Origin: Thraustochytrium sp. TN22
Taxonomy: Eukaryota > Sar > Bigyra > Thraustochytrida > Thraustochytriidae
Length of the DNA: 64,000 nt
Reading direction: 5' to 3'
NCBI GenBank assembly: GCA_013306675.1
Contig: JABLUY010000163.1
Span: 25,459 to 89,458 of the forward strand
Every line of letters begins with the position of its first letter. Positions within the stretch are counted from its first letter, which is position 1. The notes beneath the pieces were generated by a model that did no database searches, was not told the DNA's origin, and saw only the letters and a list, made by a program, of their open reading frames with translations. Below, one piece after another: positions 32,734 through 42,618 of the stretch. The position numbers were made by a program, and so were the translations under genes.

Positions 32734-33918
32734 TCACTTTACGACGCGCCGGAGCGCGGACATGACTAGCTGGGCGGGCCGCGCGCCAGAGGACGCCGCT
32801 TCAGGGGGCCGGGCGCTCGCCTTGACCTGGCGCACGTTCACGTTGATGCGGCCGCCGAGCATGTAGGTGGCCACGGCAGGGGGAAGGTGCGGGAGCAGGC
32901 GACGGGGCATGGTGTCCTGGAGCATGGCCGGGACGCCGTGGATGTTCATGCGCGAGGGCCCGCCGAGGATGACGACGTCGCCGTTGCGCACCAGGAGCGG
33001 CACAGGGCCTGGCGGGCGGTCGTCGTGCTGGTCGTCGCCGCCCAGCACGTAAACGCCGGCGTTGCCGAAGGAGATGGAGACCACGGGCGCCTCGTCGGTC
33101 CACTCGGCGTCGTCTTTGTGGCCGCCCATGGTGGTGTCGCCGCGATAGTAGTTGATGATGGCAGTCTCGGGGGTGAGCGGCATGCCGAAGGGCCTGGCGA
33201 GCGTCTCTGAGAGGCGCGCGAGCGCTGGCGGAAACGGGCTCTTGCGGTCCTCCGTGTAGCGGCGCGCGTCCCAGTCGTAGTGGTAGCCGAGCGTGGCCCA
33301 GCGCAGGCGCTCGCCGAGCGCGCTGGTCATGCCGTCGGGCGTCACGTTGCGCTCGCTCAGGTCGCCGTCGGCGTACTCGACGGCCAGGCGCTCCGCCCAG
33401 CGCGCCTCGGCCTCCGCGGACACGAACGGGTTGGGCACGAAGAAGAACCCGGGTCGGCCCTCCAGCCCGTACGCGCGCGTCACGCGCACATCTTCGTCCT
33501 CCCCGCCCGCCCCCTCGTCTTCCGGCAGCTGCACCTCGCGCACGAGGTCCAGCAGGTGCTGCGGGCTCTTGTCCAGGTTGGCGAAGTCGAGCAGGTCGAC
33601 GCCCTCCTCCACGAGCCTCTGGCCCTGGCGCTCCCACTCCCTGCGCTGCTTCTCGCTGGCCTCGTCCGGCGCGCGCCTGCGCTTGCGCGCGCCGCCGGCC
33701 TGCGCCTCCTCGCGCGCGCCCGCCGCGCCCAGGCCGTCCACCCGCCGCACGTACGCCGCCAGCGGCCGCCGCTGCCGCTTGAACTGCTTCCACGCGCCGC
33801 GGAACACCTCCTCGCGCCGCCCCTCCTCGCGCGCGCCCGCGCCGCGCGCCGCCGCGCCCACCGCCGCGCCCGCCGCCGCGCCCGCCGCCGCGCCCGCGCC
33901 CGCGCCCGCGCGCTCCAT
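32734..33918 (-). CDS. ALKBH1: AlkB homologue 1 (ALKBH1-like Fe(II)/2-oxoglutarate dioxygenase)
   Basis: A 394-residue nucleic-acid demethylase of the AlkB family; ALKBH1 proteins act on tRNA and DNA methyl marks in nucleus and mitochondria. The catalytic domain has LRWATLGYHYDWDARRYTED, NYYRGDTTMGGHKDD with the iron-binding H-x-D near residue 265, SISFGNAGVYVLGG, GDVVILGGPSR, the distal His in IHGVPAML near 325, and a 2-oxoglutarate-binding RINVNVRQV. These residues and spacing match ALKBH1 rather than other AlkB groups. Start at ATG 33918; the N-terminal ~120 residues are Ala/Gly/Arg-rich and might include a mitochondrial signal. It is divergent from the SET-domain gene. All catalytic residues are present, so activity is expected. 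Substrate is inferred from the family. Confidence 0.93.
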   Translation of the reverse strand: MERAGAGAGAAAGAAAGAAVGAAARGAGAREEGRREEVFRGAWKQFKRQRRPLAAYVRRVDGLGAAGAREEAQAGGARKRRRAPDEASEKQRREWERQGQRLVEEGVDLLDFANLDKSPQHLLDLVREVQLPEDEGAGGEDEDVRVTRAYGLEGRPGFFFVPNPFVSAEAEARWAERLAVEYADGDLSERNVTPDGMTSALGERLRWATLGYHYDWDARRYTEDRKSPFPPALARLSETLARPFGMPLTPETAIINYYRGDTTMGGHKDDAEWTDEAPVVSISFGNAGVYVLGGDDQHDDRPPGPVPLLVRNGDVVILGGPSRMNIHGVPAMLQDTMPRRLLPHLPPAVATYMLGGRINVNVRQVKASARPPEAASSGARPAQLVMSALRRVVK

Positions 33919-34307
33919 GCCGCGCGCCCAGAGATCCCGCTCTGCCGCGCGCGCCGCCGCCAACAGCCCCAGCCACGCAGGCCGCGCGCAGCCGCGCGGC
34001 CGCGCCCGGGCGGCGGCGGCGGCGCGGCGCGGCCTGCGCTGCGCTGCGCTGCGCTGCGCTGCGCTGCGCCGCGCGCGGCGCGGCCGCCCGCGCGCAGAGC
34101 GAGCGGTCTGCGCGCCGCTGCGCGGCCGGCATGGCAAGGATGCGCCATGGCAGAACTCCAACGTCGGGCGGGCGGGCGGCGGGCGCCGCGCGCGCGGCGA
34201 GCGGCGGCGGCGCGCGGCGCGGGCGCGGGCGCGGGCGCGCGGAGTGGAGCGGAGCGAAGCGAAGCGCTGCGGCCCGCGAGCTGCGGCGGCGGGACGGCGG
34301 CGGCTGG
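33919..34307. promoter_or_regulatory. Shared divergent promoter, ALKBH1 / SET protein
   Basis: 389 bp between divergent ATGs. It contains CTGCG pentamers at about 34035-34075 (CGCAG on the ALKBH1 strand) and GCGGGC repeats near 34205-34235. It also includes an upstream ATG at 34131, in frame with the SET gene. Confidence 0.45.
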
Positions 34308-36947
34308 ATGAGGATGAGGATGGCGCCCGGCAGACGGTTGGGACGCGCGCGCGCGACGGCCGCGCTCGGGCTGCTGGGGCTCGGGCTGGGCCTGGGGCTG
34401 GCGGCGGCGGCGGAGCAAGGGCAGCTGGCGGCCGCGGAGAACGTGGCGGAGGAGGTGCTGACGTGCGACGAGCCCGTGGAAGCGACGGAGGATGAGGAGG
34501 CCTTCCTGGCGTGGTTCCGGGCGAGGGGCGGCGAGGCGCACGGCGTGGGCCTGGGCGACTTTGCGCAGCTGGGTCGCGGCGTGCTGGCGGAGGACGCCGT
34601 GGCGGAGGGGCAGGAGCTGCTCGAGGTGCCGGTGGACAGCATCGTGTGGTCGCGGACCGTGGCCAAGGCGGGCAAGGGCGGAGCGCGGCTGGCGTCCACG
34701 CTGGCGGGCAAGTCCGACAAGATGGTGGCTGCCTTCCTGCTGCTGGAGCGCGCCAAGGGCGAGACGTCCGCGTGGGCGCCGTACCTGCGCGTCCTGCCGG
34801 CGGAGGTGCCGGCCGCGTGGCAGGCGGCGCCAGGCGCGCTCGCGGAGCTCAGCGACCCATACCTGGAGGGCCGCCTGCGCAACCTACGGCGCATCCTGGA
34901 CGCCGAGCACGCGCAGGTCGCCAAGGCGCTGGCGCTGGCGCTGGACGAGGACGAGGTGGCCGCCGGCGCCGCGCGCGACGACGCGCTCTCGCTCGAGGCG
35001 TACCGCTGGGCCATGACGGTGGTGGACTCTCGCGCGCTAACGCTGAACGGCGAGAAGCTGCTCGTCCCCTTCGCGGACATGTTCAACTACCGCGCGCACC
35101 CGCGTCCGCGGCGCGGTGGCAACGGCGACTTCTTCGTGCGGCATCACCAGCTCTCACGCGAGAGCATGCGCGTCTTTGCGGACCGCGCGGCACCGCGCGG
35201 CACGCAGGTCTTCATGGACTATGGCGACAACACGAACGAGATCTACCTGACGCACCACGGCTTCGTTCCAGAGCACAATCCGTTCGACTGTGCCAACGTC
35301 GAGGTGCGGCTACCTGCTTCGCTGGAGGGCGAGGCGCGCGAGCGGCGCGAGGCGCTCCTCGACACGCTGCGCGTCGGCCGAGTGGCGCGCGACTGCTGGC
35401 GTTGGAACCGCATTGACCGCCAGTGGCCCTCGAGCCAGGCGTGCATTCTGGATCGCGTCGCGCAGCTGGCGGACGCCGAGGTGGACGCTTGCCAAAGGGC
35501 CCTGGAGGCCACGTCGGGCCAGCGCGAGTTCGGCCAGGCCGCGCGCAGCTGCCTGGAGCCGCACGCGTGCCGCCGCGACATCTTGCTTGAGCACGTGCGC
35601 GCGGCTCTGGCACAGCGCGAGAATGCTAGGTCCGGCGAGTCGGTGGACCCGCTCACGGCGTTGGCCGCGCGCTACCGGGAAGCACAGATCGTGGTGCTCC
35701 AAGACCTCCTGGCGCATCAAGAAAACAAGACGGTGCCGCGGCACCCGGAGGTGGCCTCGATTGACGAGGCGGCCAGCGCACTGGCCGCGTACGGTCTGCC
35801 GGAGGCGGACTCCGTGGCGCGCGAGGCGGCGCTCAGCTTAGAGGCGCGCGTGGACCGGCTCAACGCTTTCGTCGAGGAGCGTGGCTTTCCGCTCGTCAAG
35901 GTGCGCGCGGCAGCCGTCCCGGACCTGCGCGTCGGCACACTGGCCACGGAGTCGCTGGCGGCGGAGGACCCGTACCTGGTGGTGCCGCCGTCAGCCGTCA
36001 TGGACACGCGGACGGCGGCCCACAGCAAGGTGTACCCGTTTCTCTTCCACCTGGCGGAGAACCTGGAGCGGCCCGATGACTTCCACGAGCTCCTGCTCTT
36101 TGTGCTCTTCGAGTTCTTCGTCGAGGGCCCGCGGTCGGCGTGGTGGCCCTACCTCTCGTTGCTGCCGCGACCGGAGGAGTTCATGGCGCCCTCGTATTAC
36201 TCGCCGGACGAGCTCGCGCTATTAAAAGGCCACCGCGTGCTGCAGGAGGCGGTTCAGAACCGCGACGAGGTGCGGTCCAAATTCCAGCGCGTGGCGTCCT
36301 TTCTGCGGTCCGAGGGCGTCGAGCGCATCATTCCGGCGTCCGTCTTCACGGAGGACAACTACTTTTGGGTGCATGCCATCCTCGACTCGCGCAGCATCTG
36401 GTGGGACGGCGAGCGCCACCTGGTACCTCTGCTGGACATGGTGAACTGCCGAGGTGGCGGCGCACGCCCGCACGCGACGGACCTGAACATGACGCTCGGC
36501 GGCGCCGTGACGCGGTCCGCCCAGGCCTACGCGGCGGGCGACCAGCTCTTCGAGGACTACGGCCAGCCGAACCACATCTACTTCCTCTACCACGGCTTCT
36601 CGCTGGACAACAACGCCTACGACTGCTTCCGTATCACCTTGGACCTGAACGAGCGCCAGCGCCGCGCTCTGGCCGACGCTCAGTACCGCGGGGACCTTCG
36701 CCGCATCCGGCCCGGGCCTCAGCCGTTTTGCGTAAAGGCGCCGCTTGCCTCGGCCAACCCAGTGCTGGCCAAGGTGCTGGGAACCTCTGCCGCCTCTTTG
36801 GAGCCCGTCACGCGTCAGCTTGAAGCCGGGCTCGCCGCGCTACGTGGTGACGACGAAGAAGGTGCCTTGGACGACTCGCCCCGCGCGGCGTCGGCCCGCG
36901 CCTTTATCGCGCGCGAGAAGCAGCTGTTGCGCGCGCTCCTCGCCTAA
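34308..36947 (+). CDS. Secreted or ER-lumenal protein with two SET domains
   Basis: 879 residues from ATG 34308, chosen because it places a good signal peptide at the N-terminus (Arg-rich start, then ALGLLGLGLGLGLAAAA). An in-frame ATG at 34131 would bury it behind 59 basic residues. Two Rubisco-LSMT/SETD3-type SET domains follow. The first has VPFADMFNYR near 260 and DYGDNTNEIYLTHHGF near 300. The second, after a helical linker of about 180 residues, has VPLLDMVNCRGG near 710 and EDYGQPNHIYFLYHGF near 755. The usual N-H of the cofactor-binding motif is N-Y and N-C here, so methyltransferase activity is uncertain. Relatives methylate cytosolic, nuclear or plastid proteins. A lumenal double-SET protein is unusual; a bipartite plastid signal is another reading if the host has a secondary plastid. 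Confidence 0.85.
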   Translation: MRMRMAPGRRLGRARATAALGLLGLGLGLGLAAAAEQGQLAAAENVAEEVLTCDEPVEATEDEEAFLAWFRARGGEAHGVGLGDFAQLGRGVLAEDAVAEGQELLEVPVDSIVWSRTVAKAGKGGARLASTLAGKSDKMVAAFLLLERAKGETSAWAPYLRVLPAEVPAAWQAAPGALAELSDPYLEGRLRNLRRILDAEHAQVAKALALALDEDEVAAGAARDDALSLEAYRWAMTVVDSRALTLNGEKLLVPFADMFNYRAHPRPRRGGNGDFFVRHHQLSRESMRVFADRAAPRGTQVFMDYGDNTNEIYLTHHGFVPEHNPFDCANVEVRLPASLEGEARERREALLDTLRVGRVARDCWRWNRIDRQWPSSQACILDRVAQLADAEVDACQRALEATSGQREFGQAARSCLEPHACRRDILLEHVRAALAQRENARSGESVDPLTALAARYREAQIVVLQDLLAHQENKTVPRHPEVASIDEAASALAAYGLPEADSVAREAALSLEARVDRLNAFVEERGFPLVKVRAAAVPDLRVGTLATESLAAEDPYLVVPPSAVMDTRTAAHSKVYPFLFHLAENLERPDDFHELLLFVLFEFFVEGPRSAWWPYLSLLPRPEEFMAPSYYSPDELALLKGHRVLQEAVQNRDEVRSKFQRVASFLRSEGVERIIPASVFTEDNYFWVHAILDSRSIWWDGERHLVPLLDMVNCRGGGARPHATDLNMTLGGAVTRSAQAYAAGDQLFEDYGQPNHIYFLYHGFSLDNNAYDCFRITLDLNERQRRALADAQYRGDLRRIRPGPQPFCVKAPLASANPVLAKVLGTSAASLEPVTRQLEAGLAALRGDDEEGALDDSPRAASARAFIAREKQLLRALLA

Positions 36948-37195
36948 TTACTGATGGAAAGGAATGGAAAGGAAATTGATCAAGACAAAGGAAGCTCGAG
37001 CATTTGCGCCTGATGTGCTTTTCCAATCTGAAAAGAACCGGGGCTTTGAGATTGAGCCTTGGTTGCGAGTCATTGGATGACCCAGAGCTGAGTGACCTGT
37101 CCGCGCGCGTCACACCAAACGGCTCGCGACTACAGGCGTCGCGGTCACCACTGCACTGCAAGCGTGAATCGGCGCCTCAAAGTAGGCTCCTCGCC

Positions 37196-38959
37196 ATGGC
37201 AGCCACGGCGGCGGCGGCGGTGGCGGTCACAGGCGACGCGGACGCCGCCGCGGCGCTGCTGGAGCGCCTGCAGTCCGGCGCAGCGCAGATTTATGTGCTG
37301 CAGCGGAGCGGGCCGACCTCATATTTGGTCAAGGAGGAAGGTCGCGAGGCCAAACTCAAGGTGCTGCTCGGCAGCCCGAACACATGCGCGTGCGGAGATC
37401 CGACGCGCGGCCGCATGTGCATCCACCTGCTCTTCATCTTGGTCAAGGTCTTGCGCGTTCCGGCAGAGAGTTCGCTGGCATGGCAGCTCTCCCTTGGTGA
37501 GCGCGAGGTGCTCGAGGTGCTCGCATACACGCAGCGGCGGAGCAGCGCTGCGAGCGGCGTGGCCTCAGGCGTAGCTCCAAAGCGGTCCTTTCTCCGAAAA
37601 CGCAGCGGAGAACGCAGGCTCGAGGCGCGGGGCGCGCCCTTGGAGCTCGCCGGCGACGAGCACGACAGCGGTCGCGCGGAGGTGCAGCGCAAGCCCATCG
37701 AGGAGGGCGAGGTGTGCCCGATCTGCCAGGACGACCTGCCGAGCGAAGAGCCGGCACAGGGCGCAAACCTCGCGTTCTGCCGTTTCGGATGCGGCAACTC
37801 TGTTCACGTCAAGTGCATGAAGGTGTGGGCGGAGCACCGATCCAGCATCGGCGACGAGGTGACGTGCCCGCTGTGCCGCGTCTCGTGGGGACCGCTCGAG
37901 CTCGCGGACTTGCGCAAGCGCGATCTCCAGCGGCGCTGCCAGGCGTCTCTGCAGCGACCGCGTACTTCGCACTACGGGGTGCGCTGCCACGGGTGTCAAG
38001 CAGCCCCGATCGTGCGCGAGCGCTACCGCTGCCTCCAGTGCCGGCGCGGTGTGGACCTATGCCGCTCATGCTACACGCAGCGGCACAAGTTCCGCTGCTT
38101 TGAGCGGCGGCACGCATTCGTGGTCAAGTCCGCCGTGGGCGAAACGTGGCGCGCCGCAGAGCCTCGGCCGCAGGCCGCGCCTCGCGCGCCCCTGCAGTGG
38201 GCGCTAGACCTGCAGACGCGCGAGTTCACGGCGCAGGACTATGACGCGCTATTGGCCCTTGACGACCCCTTCCGACGCCAGGACGAGGTGCAAGCGCGCA
38301 CGCTCGCGGAGCTGCTCACCAAGCACATGGCGGACGCGTCACTCTCGTGCCAGGGCGATTGTGGGCTTTGCGAGAAGCCCCTGGCGTCGCAACAGGGCGC
38401 CAACAAGCGTCTCTTTTGCTGTGAGCGTGCCGTGCACGAGGCCTGCGCACTCGATATGAGCAACGACACATTGCAGTGCCCACTGTGCTCCTGTGCGCTG
38501 TTTCCCGGACTTGAGGGCGACGAGTCGAAACAGCGGTGCAAGCGGAAGGAAACGAAGCCGACGATTGCGATTCTGAGCAAAACAGCAGCACCCGATAGTC
38601 TAGACCTCGCTCTCGCCGGAACCGGGTGCGCGGACACCACGAGTGCGATGGAAATGTCGCTACACGCGATTCAGCGCAGGCCGGTGGCCTCGAAGCGACC
38701 CTCTGTCTTGGCCGGTGCAGCCCAGCGCACCATGTCGGGCAGTGGCAGTCAAGCGCTGTCCATCGCGCCAGTGCGCAGCACAAGGCTGGTCAGCAGCAAA
38801 GGGCTGCAGCAGCGGCCAGGCCCAAAGAGGACCACCAAGCTCCAGCTGGGACGCGCCGCGTTGGCCGAAGGCGCCGGGCGGCGCCTAGGCACGGATGGCT
38901 TTGGATTAGCGGTGGTGGGCCTTGGGTCGACCGGCTATGACGATGACAGAATAGAGTAG
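37196..38959 (+). CDS. ZSWIM2-like E3 ubiquitin ligase (SWIM-RING-ZZ-RING)
   Basis: 587 residues from ATG 37196 (GCCATGG). Domains in order: a SWIM zinc finger (CACGDPTRGRMCIH, C-x-C-xn-C-x-H) near residue 63; a RING finger from CPICQDDLP to CPLCRVSWG (about 170-225); a ZZ finger from GVRCHGCQ to CRSCYTQRHKFRCF (about 260-310); and a second RING-like finger from CGLCEKPL to CPLC (about 390-440). This order is that of vertebrate ZSWIM2, an E3 ligase of testis and apoptosis. The Ser/Arg-rich C-terminal tail has no recognised domain. Ubiquitin ligase activity is inferred from the domains; substrates are unknown. It follows the SET gene in the same direction with about 250 bp between. Confidence 0.85.
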   Translation: MAATAAAAVAVTGDADAAAALLERLQSGAAQIYVLQRSGPTSYLVKEEGREAKLKVLLGSPNTCACGDPTRGRMCIHLLFILVKVLRVPAESSLAWQLSLGEREVLEVLAYTQRRSSAASGVASGVAPKRSFLRKRSGERRLEARGAPLELAGDEHDSGRAEVQRKPIEEGEVCPICQDDLPSEEPAQGANLAFCRFGCGNSVHVKCMKVWAEHRSSIGDEVTCPLCRVSWGPLELADLRKRDLQRRCQASLQRPRTSHYGVRCHGCQAAPIVRERYRCLQCRRGVDLCRSCYTQRHKFRCFERRHAFVVKSAVGETWRAAEPRPQAAPRAPLQWALDLQTREFTAQDYDALLALDDPFRRQDEVQARTLAELLTKHMADASLSCQGDCGLCEKPLASQQGANKRLFCCERAVHEACALDMSNDTLQCPLCSCALFPGLEGDESKQRCKRKETKPTIAILSKTAAPDSLDLALAGTGCADTTSAMEMSLHAIQRRPVASKRPSVLAGAAQRTMSGSGSQALSIAPVRSTRLVSSKGLQQRPGPKRTTKLQLGRAALAEGAGRRLGTDGFGLAVVGLGSTGYDDDRIE

Positions 38960-39034
38960 TAATCAAGGGAGTCGGTGCGGTCCATGTCGATCCCTACGCA
39001 TAAAAAGTGCCGGTCCATGTCGAACAAATGCTTA

Positions 39035-39997
39035 TTACTTCACAGGCACGCCGCCAAAGAGGAGGTCGAGGCGGGCGCGCTGCTTGACATCAAGGCTCTG
39101 GCGCGCCCGAGCAATGAGGTCGGCGGGCCCCGTGGCGTCCGCGGCGTGGTGCTGCAGCGCACGCTTCCAGGCGTCAAGGACGTCCGGGTCGTTAAGGCGA
39201 TCAAAGTCCGGCGCGCAGGAGCGCACGAGACTGTCGAGGCGCGAGGTGGCCTGCTGCAGGTCGTGACTGCGCTGCTGCGTCTCGGGCTCCTGGTGGCGCA
39301 GCATTTCGTCCATCTCGGCCATGGCCCCGGAGAGCTCGTCGCGAACGGCCTGCACCGGGTCGCCATGGTCTGGAACGGGCTGCACGCTGAGAGACTGGAG
39401 GAGGTCGGCCTGGCGCATGCAGGCTGCGGCGGAGTTCTCGGCACGGACATCACTCTCCTCGTTTGTGGCGCGGCCTGCGGGAGCGGCAGGGCGTAGGGAC
39501 CGCTTGAGGTTCTCGCGCGCGGCGCGGCCGAGGCGCTGCAGCTCGAGACTGCTCTCGCGCACGGCAGCCTGGAGCTCCTGCTCGGTTTCCTGCGCGGCCT
39601 GGAGCTCCTCGAGCTTGGTCTGCGCGGCGCGCAGCGAGTCGCGCAGCGCGGTGGCCTCGCGACGCTCGCGCACGGCGTCGTTGACAGAGGATTCGAGCCC
39701 GGCGCCAAGCTCCACGAGCTCGTCATCGAGGCGGGCCACCTGGTCGCGCAGCGTGCGCAGGAGCTCCTCCCGGTGCGCGCGCACGGCCTCGGCGACGTGG
39801 GCCGACGCAATGAAGGGCTTGCCGTTCCCGGTGGCGGCCTTGGTCATCTCGTCGACGTCGGCGGCAGGACCATTGGAGATGGCCGCGAGCTCATCTTCGT
39901 GTGGCAGCCGGTCCCTCTGGGCGGCCACGAGGGAGCGCAGCATTGCACAGGACTTGGCCAGGTTCGTGGCAGCCTGCGCGAAGCCCTGCTGCTCCAT
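39035..39997 (-). CDS. Coiled-coil protein, unknown function
   Basis: 320 residues from ATG 39997. It is almost wholly helical, with heptad-like runs rich in Glu, Ala, Leu, Arg and Gln (for example REELLRTLRDQVARLDDEL and TKLEELQAAQETEQEL). A second coiled coil (residues about 215-265) precedes a helical C-terminus ending RARLDLLFGGVPVK. No catalytic motif or membrane segment. It is tail-to-tail with the ZSWIM2-like gene (about 75 bp) and head-to-head with the TTL-like gene. A structural or cytoskeletal role is plausible from neighbours and composition, but no family is recognised. Confidence 0.7.
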   Translation of the reverse strand: MEQQGFAQAATNLAKSCAMLRSLVAAQRDRLPHEDELAAISNGPAADVDEMTKAATGNGKPFIASAHVAEAVRAHREELLRTLRDQVARLDDELVELGAGLESSVNDAVRERREATALRDSLRAAQTKLEELQAAQETEQELQAAVRESSLELQRLGRAARENLKRSLRPAAPAGRATNEESDVRAENSAAACMRQADLLQSLSVQPVPDHGDPVQAVRDELSGAMAEMDEMLRHQEPETQQRSHDLQQATSRLDSLVRSCAPDFDRLNDPDVLDAWKRALQHHAADATGPADLIARARQSLDVKQRARLDLLFGGVPVK

Positions 39998-40695
39998 GGT
40001 GGCGTCGTTGATCAATCACTGCGCGAGCAAGTTAGCTACACGTTGCGCTGCGCCACGCCACGCCACGCCACCCCGCGCCGCGCCGCGCAGCGCAGCGCCG
40101 CGCTTTGCTGCTGCGCTGTGCGCTACGTCGAGCTGCGCTGCGAACAAGCGAGCCTGTGTCGCGAGCGAGAATACTCGAGCGGCGGTTTGCCAACTTGAGT
40201 CAAGCCCATCTGCGCAAGCCGAGTGGCCTGTCGGCGCGCACGCAAACCGCGAACGCGGGAATGTAAACCGTTGAGGGCACACCGTGTTGCACGGGGAAGA
40301 GAAAGCGAAACAACAAGGTTGCGAGCGATACGGCGTTGGTTGAAGAAGAGAGAGAACGAGTACGCGGCGAGCAAGCCAGCCTACGTAGCCAAGTCCAAAT
40401 GTAGACGTTAGTGAACTGGCTGGGGTGGGCCCCATCGTTGCATTTGGTTGAAACTCGACCTCAACTTGAAGTCCACCATCAAAAGACGCGACGAAGCAAG
40501 GCATCACGAAACCGTCGCGCGGCCTGGTGCAGCGCGGCGACCAAGCCAGACTGCGAACGAAGAGGAGCGGAGCATCGGCGAGGAGCAAGGCAGCGCAGCG
40601 CAGCGCGGCGCGGCGCGGCACGGCGTGCGGCAGTGCAGCGTAGCGCAGTGCAGTGCAGCGCAGCGCAGCGCGGCGTAGCCCGAGGCCAAGGCAAG
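39998..40695. promoter_or_regulatory. Shared divergent promoter with two pentamer arrays
   Basis: About 700 bp between divergent ATGs. On the left (about 40041-40120) GCGTG/GCGGC/GCGCA pentamers read on the minus strand toward the coiled-coil gene. On the right (about 40586-40680) GCAGC/GCGGC pentamers read on the plus strand up to the TTL-like ATG. Each array is on the coding strand of the gene it adjoins. Confidence 0.55.
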
Positions 40696-41997
40696 ATGGC
40701 GATGACTCCGCGCGGACTGAAGAGCAAGATGAAGAAGTGTGATCCGACGGAGTTCACGATCCACGACTTCCTGGGCGAGTGCAAGACGGGCGACGCGGCC
40801 GACTCGCGGTTCGAGGAGCGTGGCGAGAAGGAGGGCCCGCGGTACATGGTGGCAGGCGTGGCAGAGGGCAAGCTGGGCAACCTGTACGCGCAGGTTGGCG
40901 AGCTGGTGGCCGGGGAGAAGGGGTGGAAGAAGAAGACGGACACGAGCGGACGCTTCCACTTCATCCTGGGCGGCAAGGGCGGCGCGGGCATCCCGTTCAA
41001 GCGGTTTGCGCAGCTTTTCAAGTGGGACTACGGCATCACGCCGCACTGCAACTATTTCCGTGGGCATGTGTGGCTGACGCAGAAGGTGAAGCTGATTCAG
41101 ACTCTGCGGCAGGCCGGCCTGGAGCACGTGACGCCGGAGGCCTTTCTGTTCTTCCCGTCGTCCTCGGATGACAACGAGACGGAGCAGCTGCGCATCGCGT
41201 CGGAGAGCGGCAGCAAGCGCGCCGCTGCGGCCGGCAACACGTGGATCTGCAAGGCGTCTGACGCGACGCGAGGCGAGCGCACCTTCGTGTCGGACGATTA
41301 CGATCACATCGTGTCGCACCTGGAGGCGCAGGACAAGACGAGCGCGCCGTGGTGCGTGCAGCGGTACGTGACGAGCCCGCTGCTCCTTCCGGGTCAGCGC
41401 AAGTTTGACCTGCGCTTTCTGGTCCTGGTGGACAAGGACCTGGACGCCTGGGTCTGCGCGCAGCCCATCGTCAAGACGTGCGCCGCGCCCTTCTCCATGG
41501 CGGATCTCGAGGACAAGATGGCGCACCTGAGCACGGCCGCCGTGCAGGGCCGCGACGCAACGCAGCCGAGCGAGATGCCCTCTGAGCAGCTCGCCAAGTG
41601 GCTCTCTTCGGAGCACGGCGCTAGCCTCGAGGCTGACATCGCCGAGCCGGCTCGCGCCGTCATCGCCGACGTCCTCGCGGCGGCTCGGGATAAGCTCGAG
41701 AACGTCGAGCACGCCGACTTCACTTCCTTCCAGGTCTTCGCCTTTGACTTTGCCGTCGATGCCAGCCTGAAGCCCTGGCTTCTCGAGGTCAGCGCCCCTA
41801 CGGACTTTCCCACGGACATGGTCTCCGACCTTGCCCAGGACGTGGTCGCCCTTGCCGTTGACCCTGTCTTTGGCGACGCTCGTGCCAAGCCGTCCTCTGG
41901 CCGTCTGCTCCTGCCCCTGCCTGGCCGCGCCGCCGTCAAGAGCAGCAACAACCAGCTCAGCCCGTCCGTCCAGCAGAGCAGCCACCGCAAGAAGTGA
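40696..41997 (+). CDS. Tubulin-tyrosine-ligase-like (TTL) family ligase
   Basis: 433 residues from ATG 40696. The fold is the ATP-grasp TTL domain: GNTWICKASDATRG with the ATP-binding Lys near residue 180, a hinge/strand stretch WCVQRYVTSPLLLPGQRKFD, LRFLVLVDKDLDAWVC, and a C-terminal FQVFAFDFAVD to PWLLEVSAPTDF, whose D and E residues bind metal. TTL-family enzymes add Tyr, Glu or Gly to tubulin tails or other proteins. The kinase-like central motifs match TTL itself more than the long polyglutamylases, but I cannot assign the added residue. With the kinesin nearby it supports a microtubule-rich, probably flagellated cell. Downstream 600 bp carries GAAGAAG/GCTAGC-rich sequence. Confidence 0.85.
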   Translation: MAMTPRGLKSKMKKCDPTEFTIHDFLGECKTGDAADSRFEERGEKEGPRYMVAGVAEGKLGNLYAQVGELVAGEKGWKKKTDTSGRFHFILGGKGGAGIPFKRFAQLFKWDYGITPHCNYFRGHVWLTQKVKLIQTLRQAGLEHVTPEAFLFFPSSSDDNETEQLRIASESGSKRAAAAGNTWICKASDATRGERTFVSDDYDHIVSHLEAQDKTSAPWCVQRYVTSPLLLPGQRKFDLRFLVLVDKDLDAWVCAQPIVKTCAAPFSMADLEDKMAHLSTAAVQGRDATQPSEMPSEQLAKWLSSEHGASLEADIAEPARAVIADVLAAARDKLENVEHADFTSFQVFAFDFAVDASLKPWLLEVSAPTDFPTDMVSDLAQDVVALAVDPVFGDARAKPSSGRLLLPLPGRAAVKSSNNQLSPSVQQSSHRKK

Positions 41998-42618
41998 GTC
42001 AAGCTGACCTCGTAAAGAAACCGAGGAAGAAAACGAACAAGATGAAGAAGTCAGAGAGAAGTTAGAAGAAGAAGCTAGCTAGAAGAAGAAGAAATGGAGC
42101 GCACCTGCAATCTTATTTGGCGCGGCGATGGCAACTCGACCGCAAGAAGAACGAGAGGTCACTCACTGTTTGGGAGAAGAAAACCAACTAGAATCTCGTG
42201 CAAGGCGCAGCGCCATCGAACTCGGCGACCCAGCTGATCGACATGGGAGCCCTGCGCTGCTGCGAGGCTAGATCGCCAGAGAGGCCCTTTTCTTACAGGA
42301 GGTGAGGCGGAGGTGACACCCTCCCACCCCCAAAGCTACGTTGCACTGATCGCGCAACTATAAGGTCCCGCAATACTTTGGCGCAGCTAACTTACTTTGC
42401 AACCTGCTTGGCGTTGTGGCGCCCACAGACCAGCTTTTCGTCCATGAAATCCCTGCCCGTCTCCCCCTCCCCCCTTGGGCGGTTGTCTATTTGCGCCAGC
42501 CAAGATCGCGACACATGTTGCATGCGTGGCTTACATGCATGGAAAATGGAAAGAAGCATGGAAAGATCAAGTCTGCTGCGCTACAAATTGAAAGTGCCTA
42601 GCGGCGCGCGGCGCAAGG
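41998..42618. other. Convergent intergenic region
   Basis: 620 bp between two stops. AAG-rich with a GCTAGCTAG motif near 42073; no gene or clear element seen. Confidence 0.4.

Noticed and set aside
28438-32866. Several long + strand frames opposite kinesin
   Set aside because: Antisense shadows of a confidently assigned motor protein.
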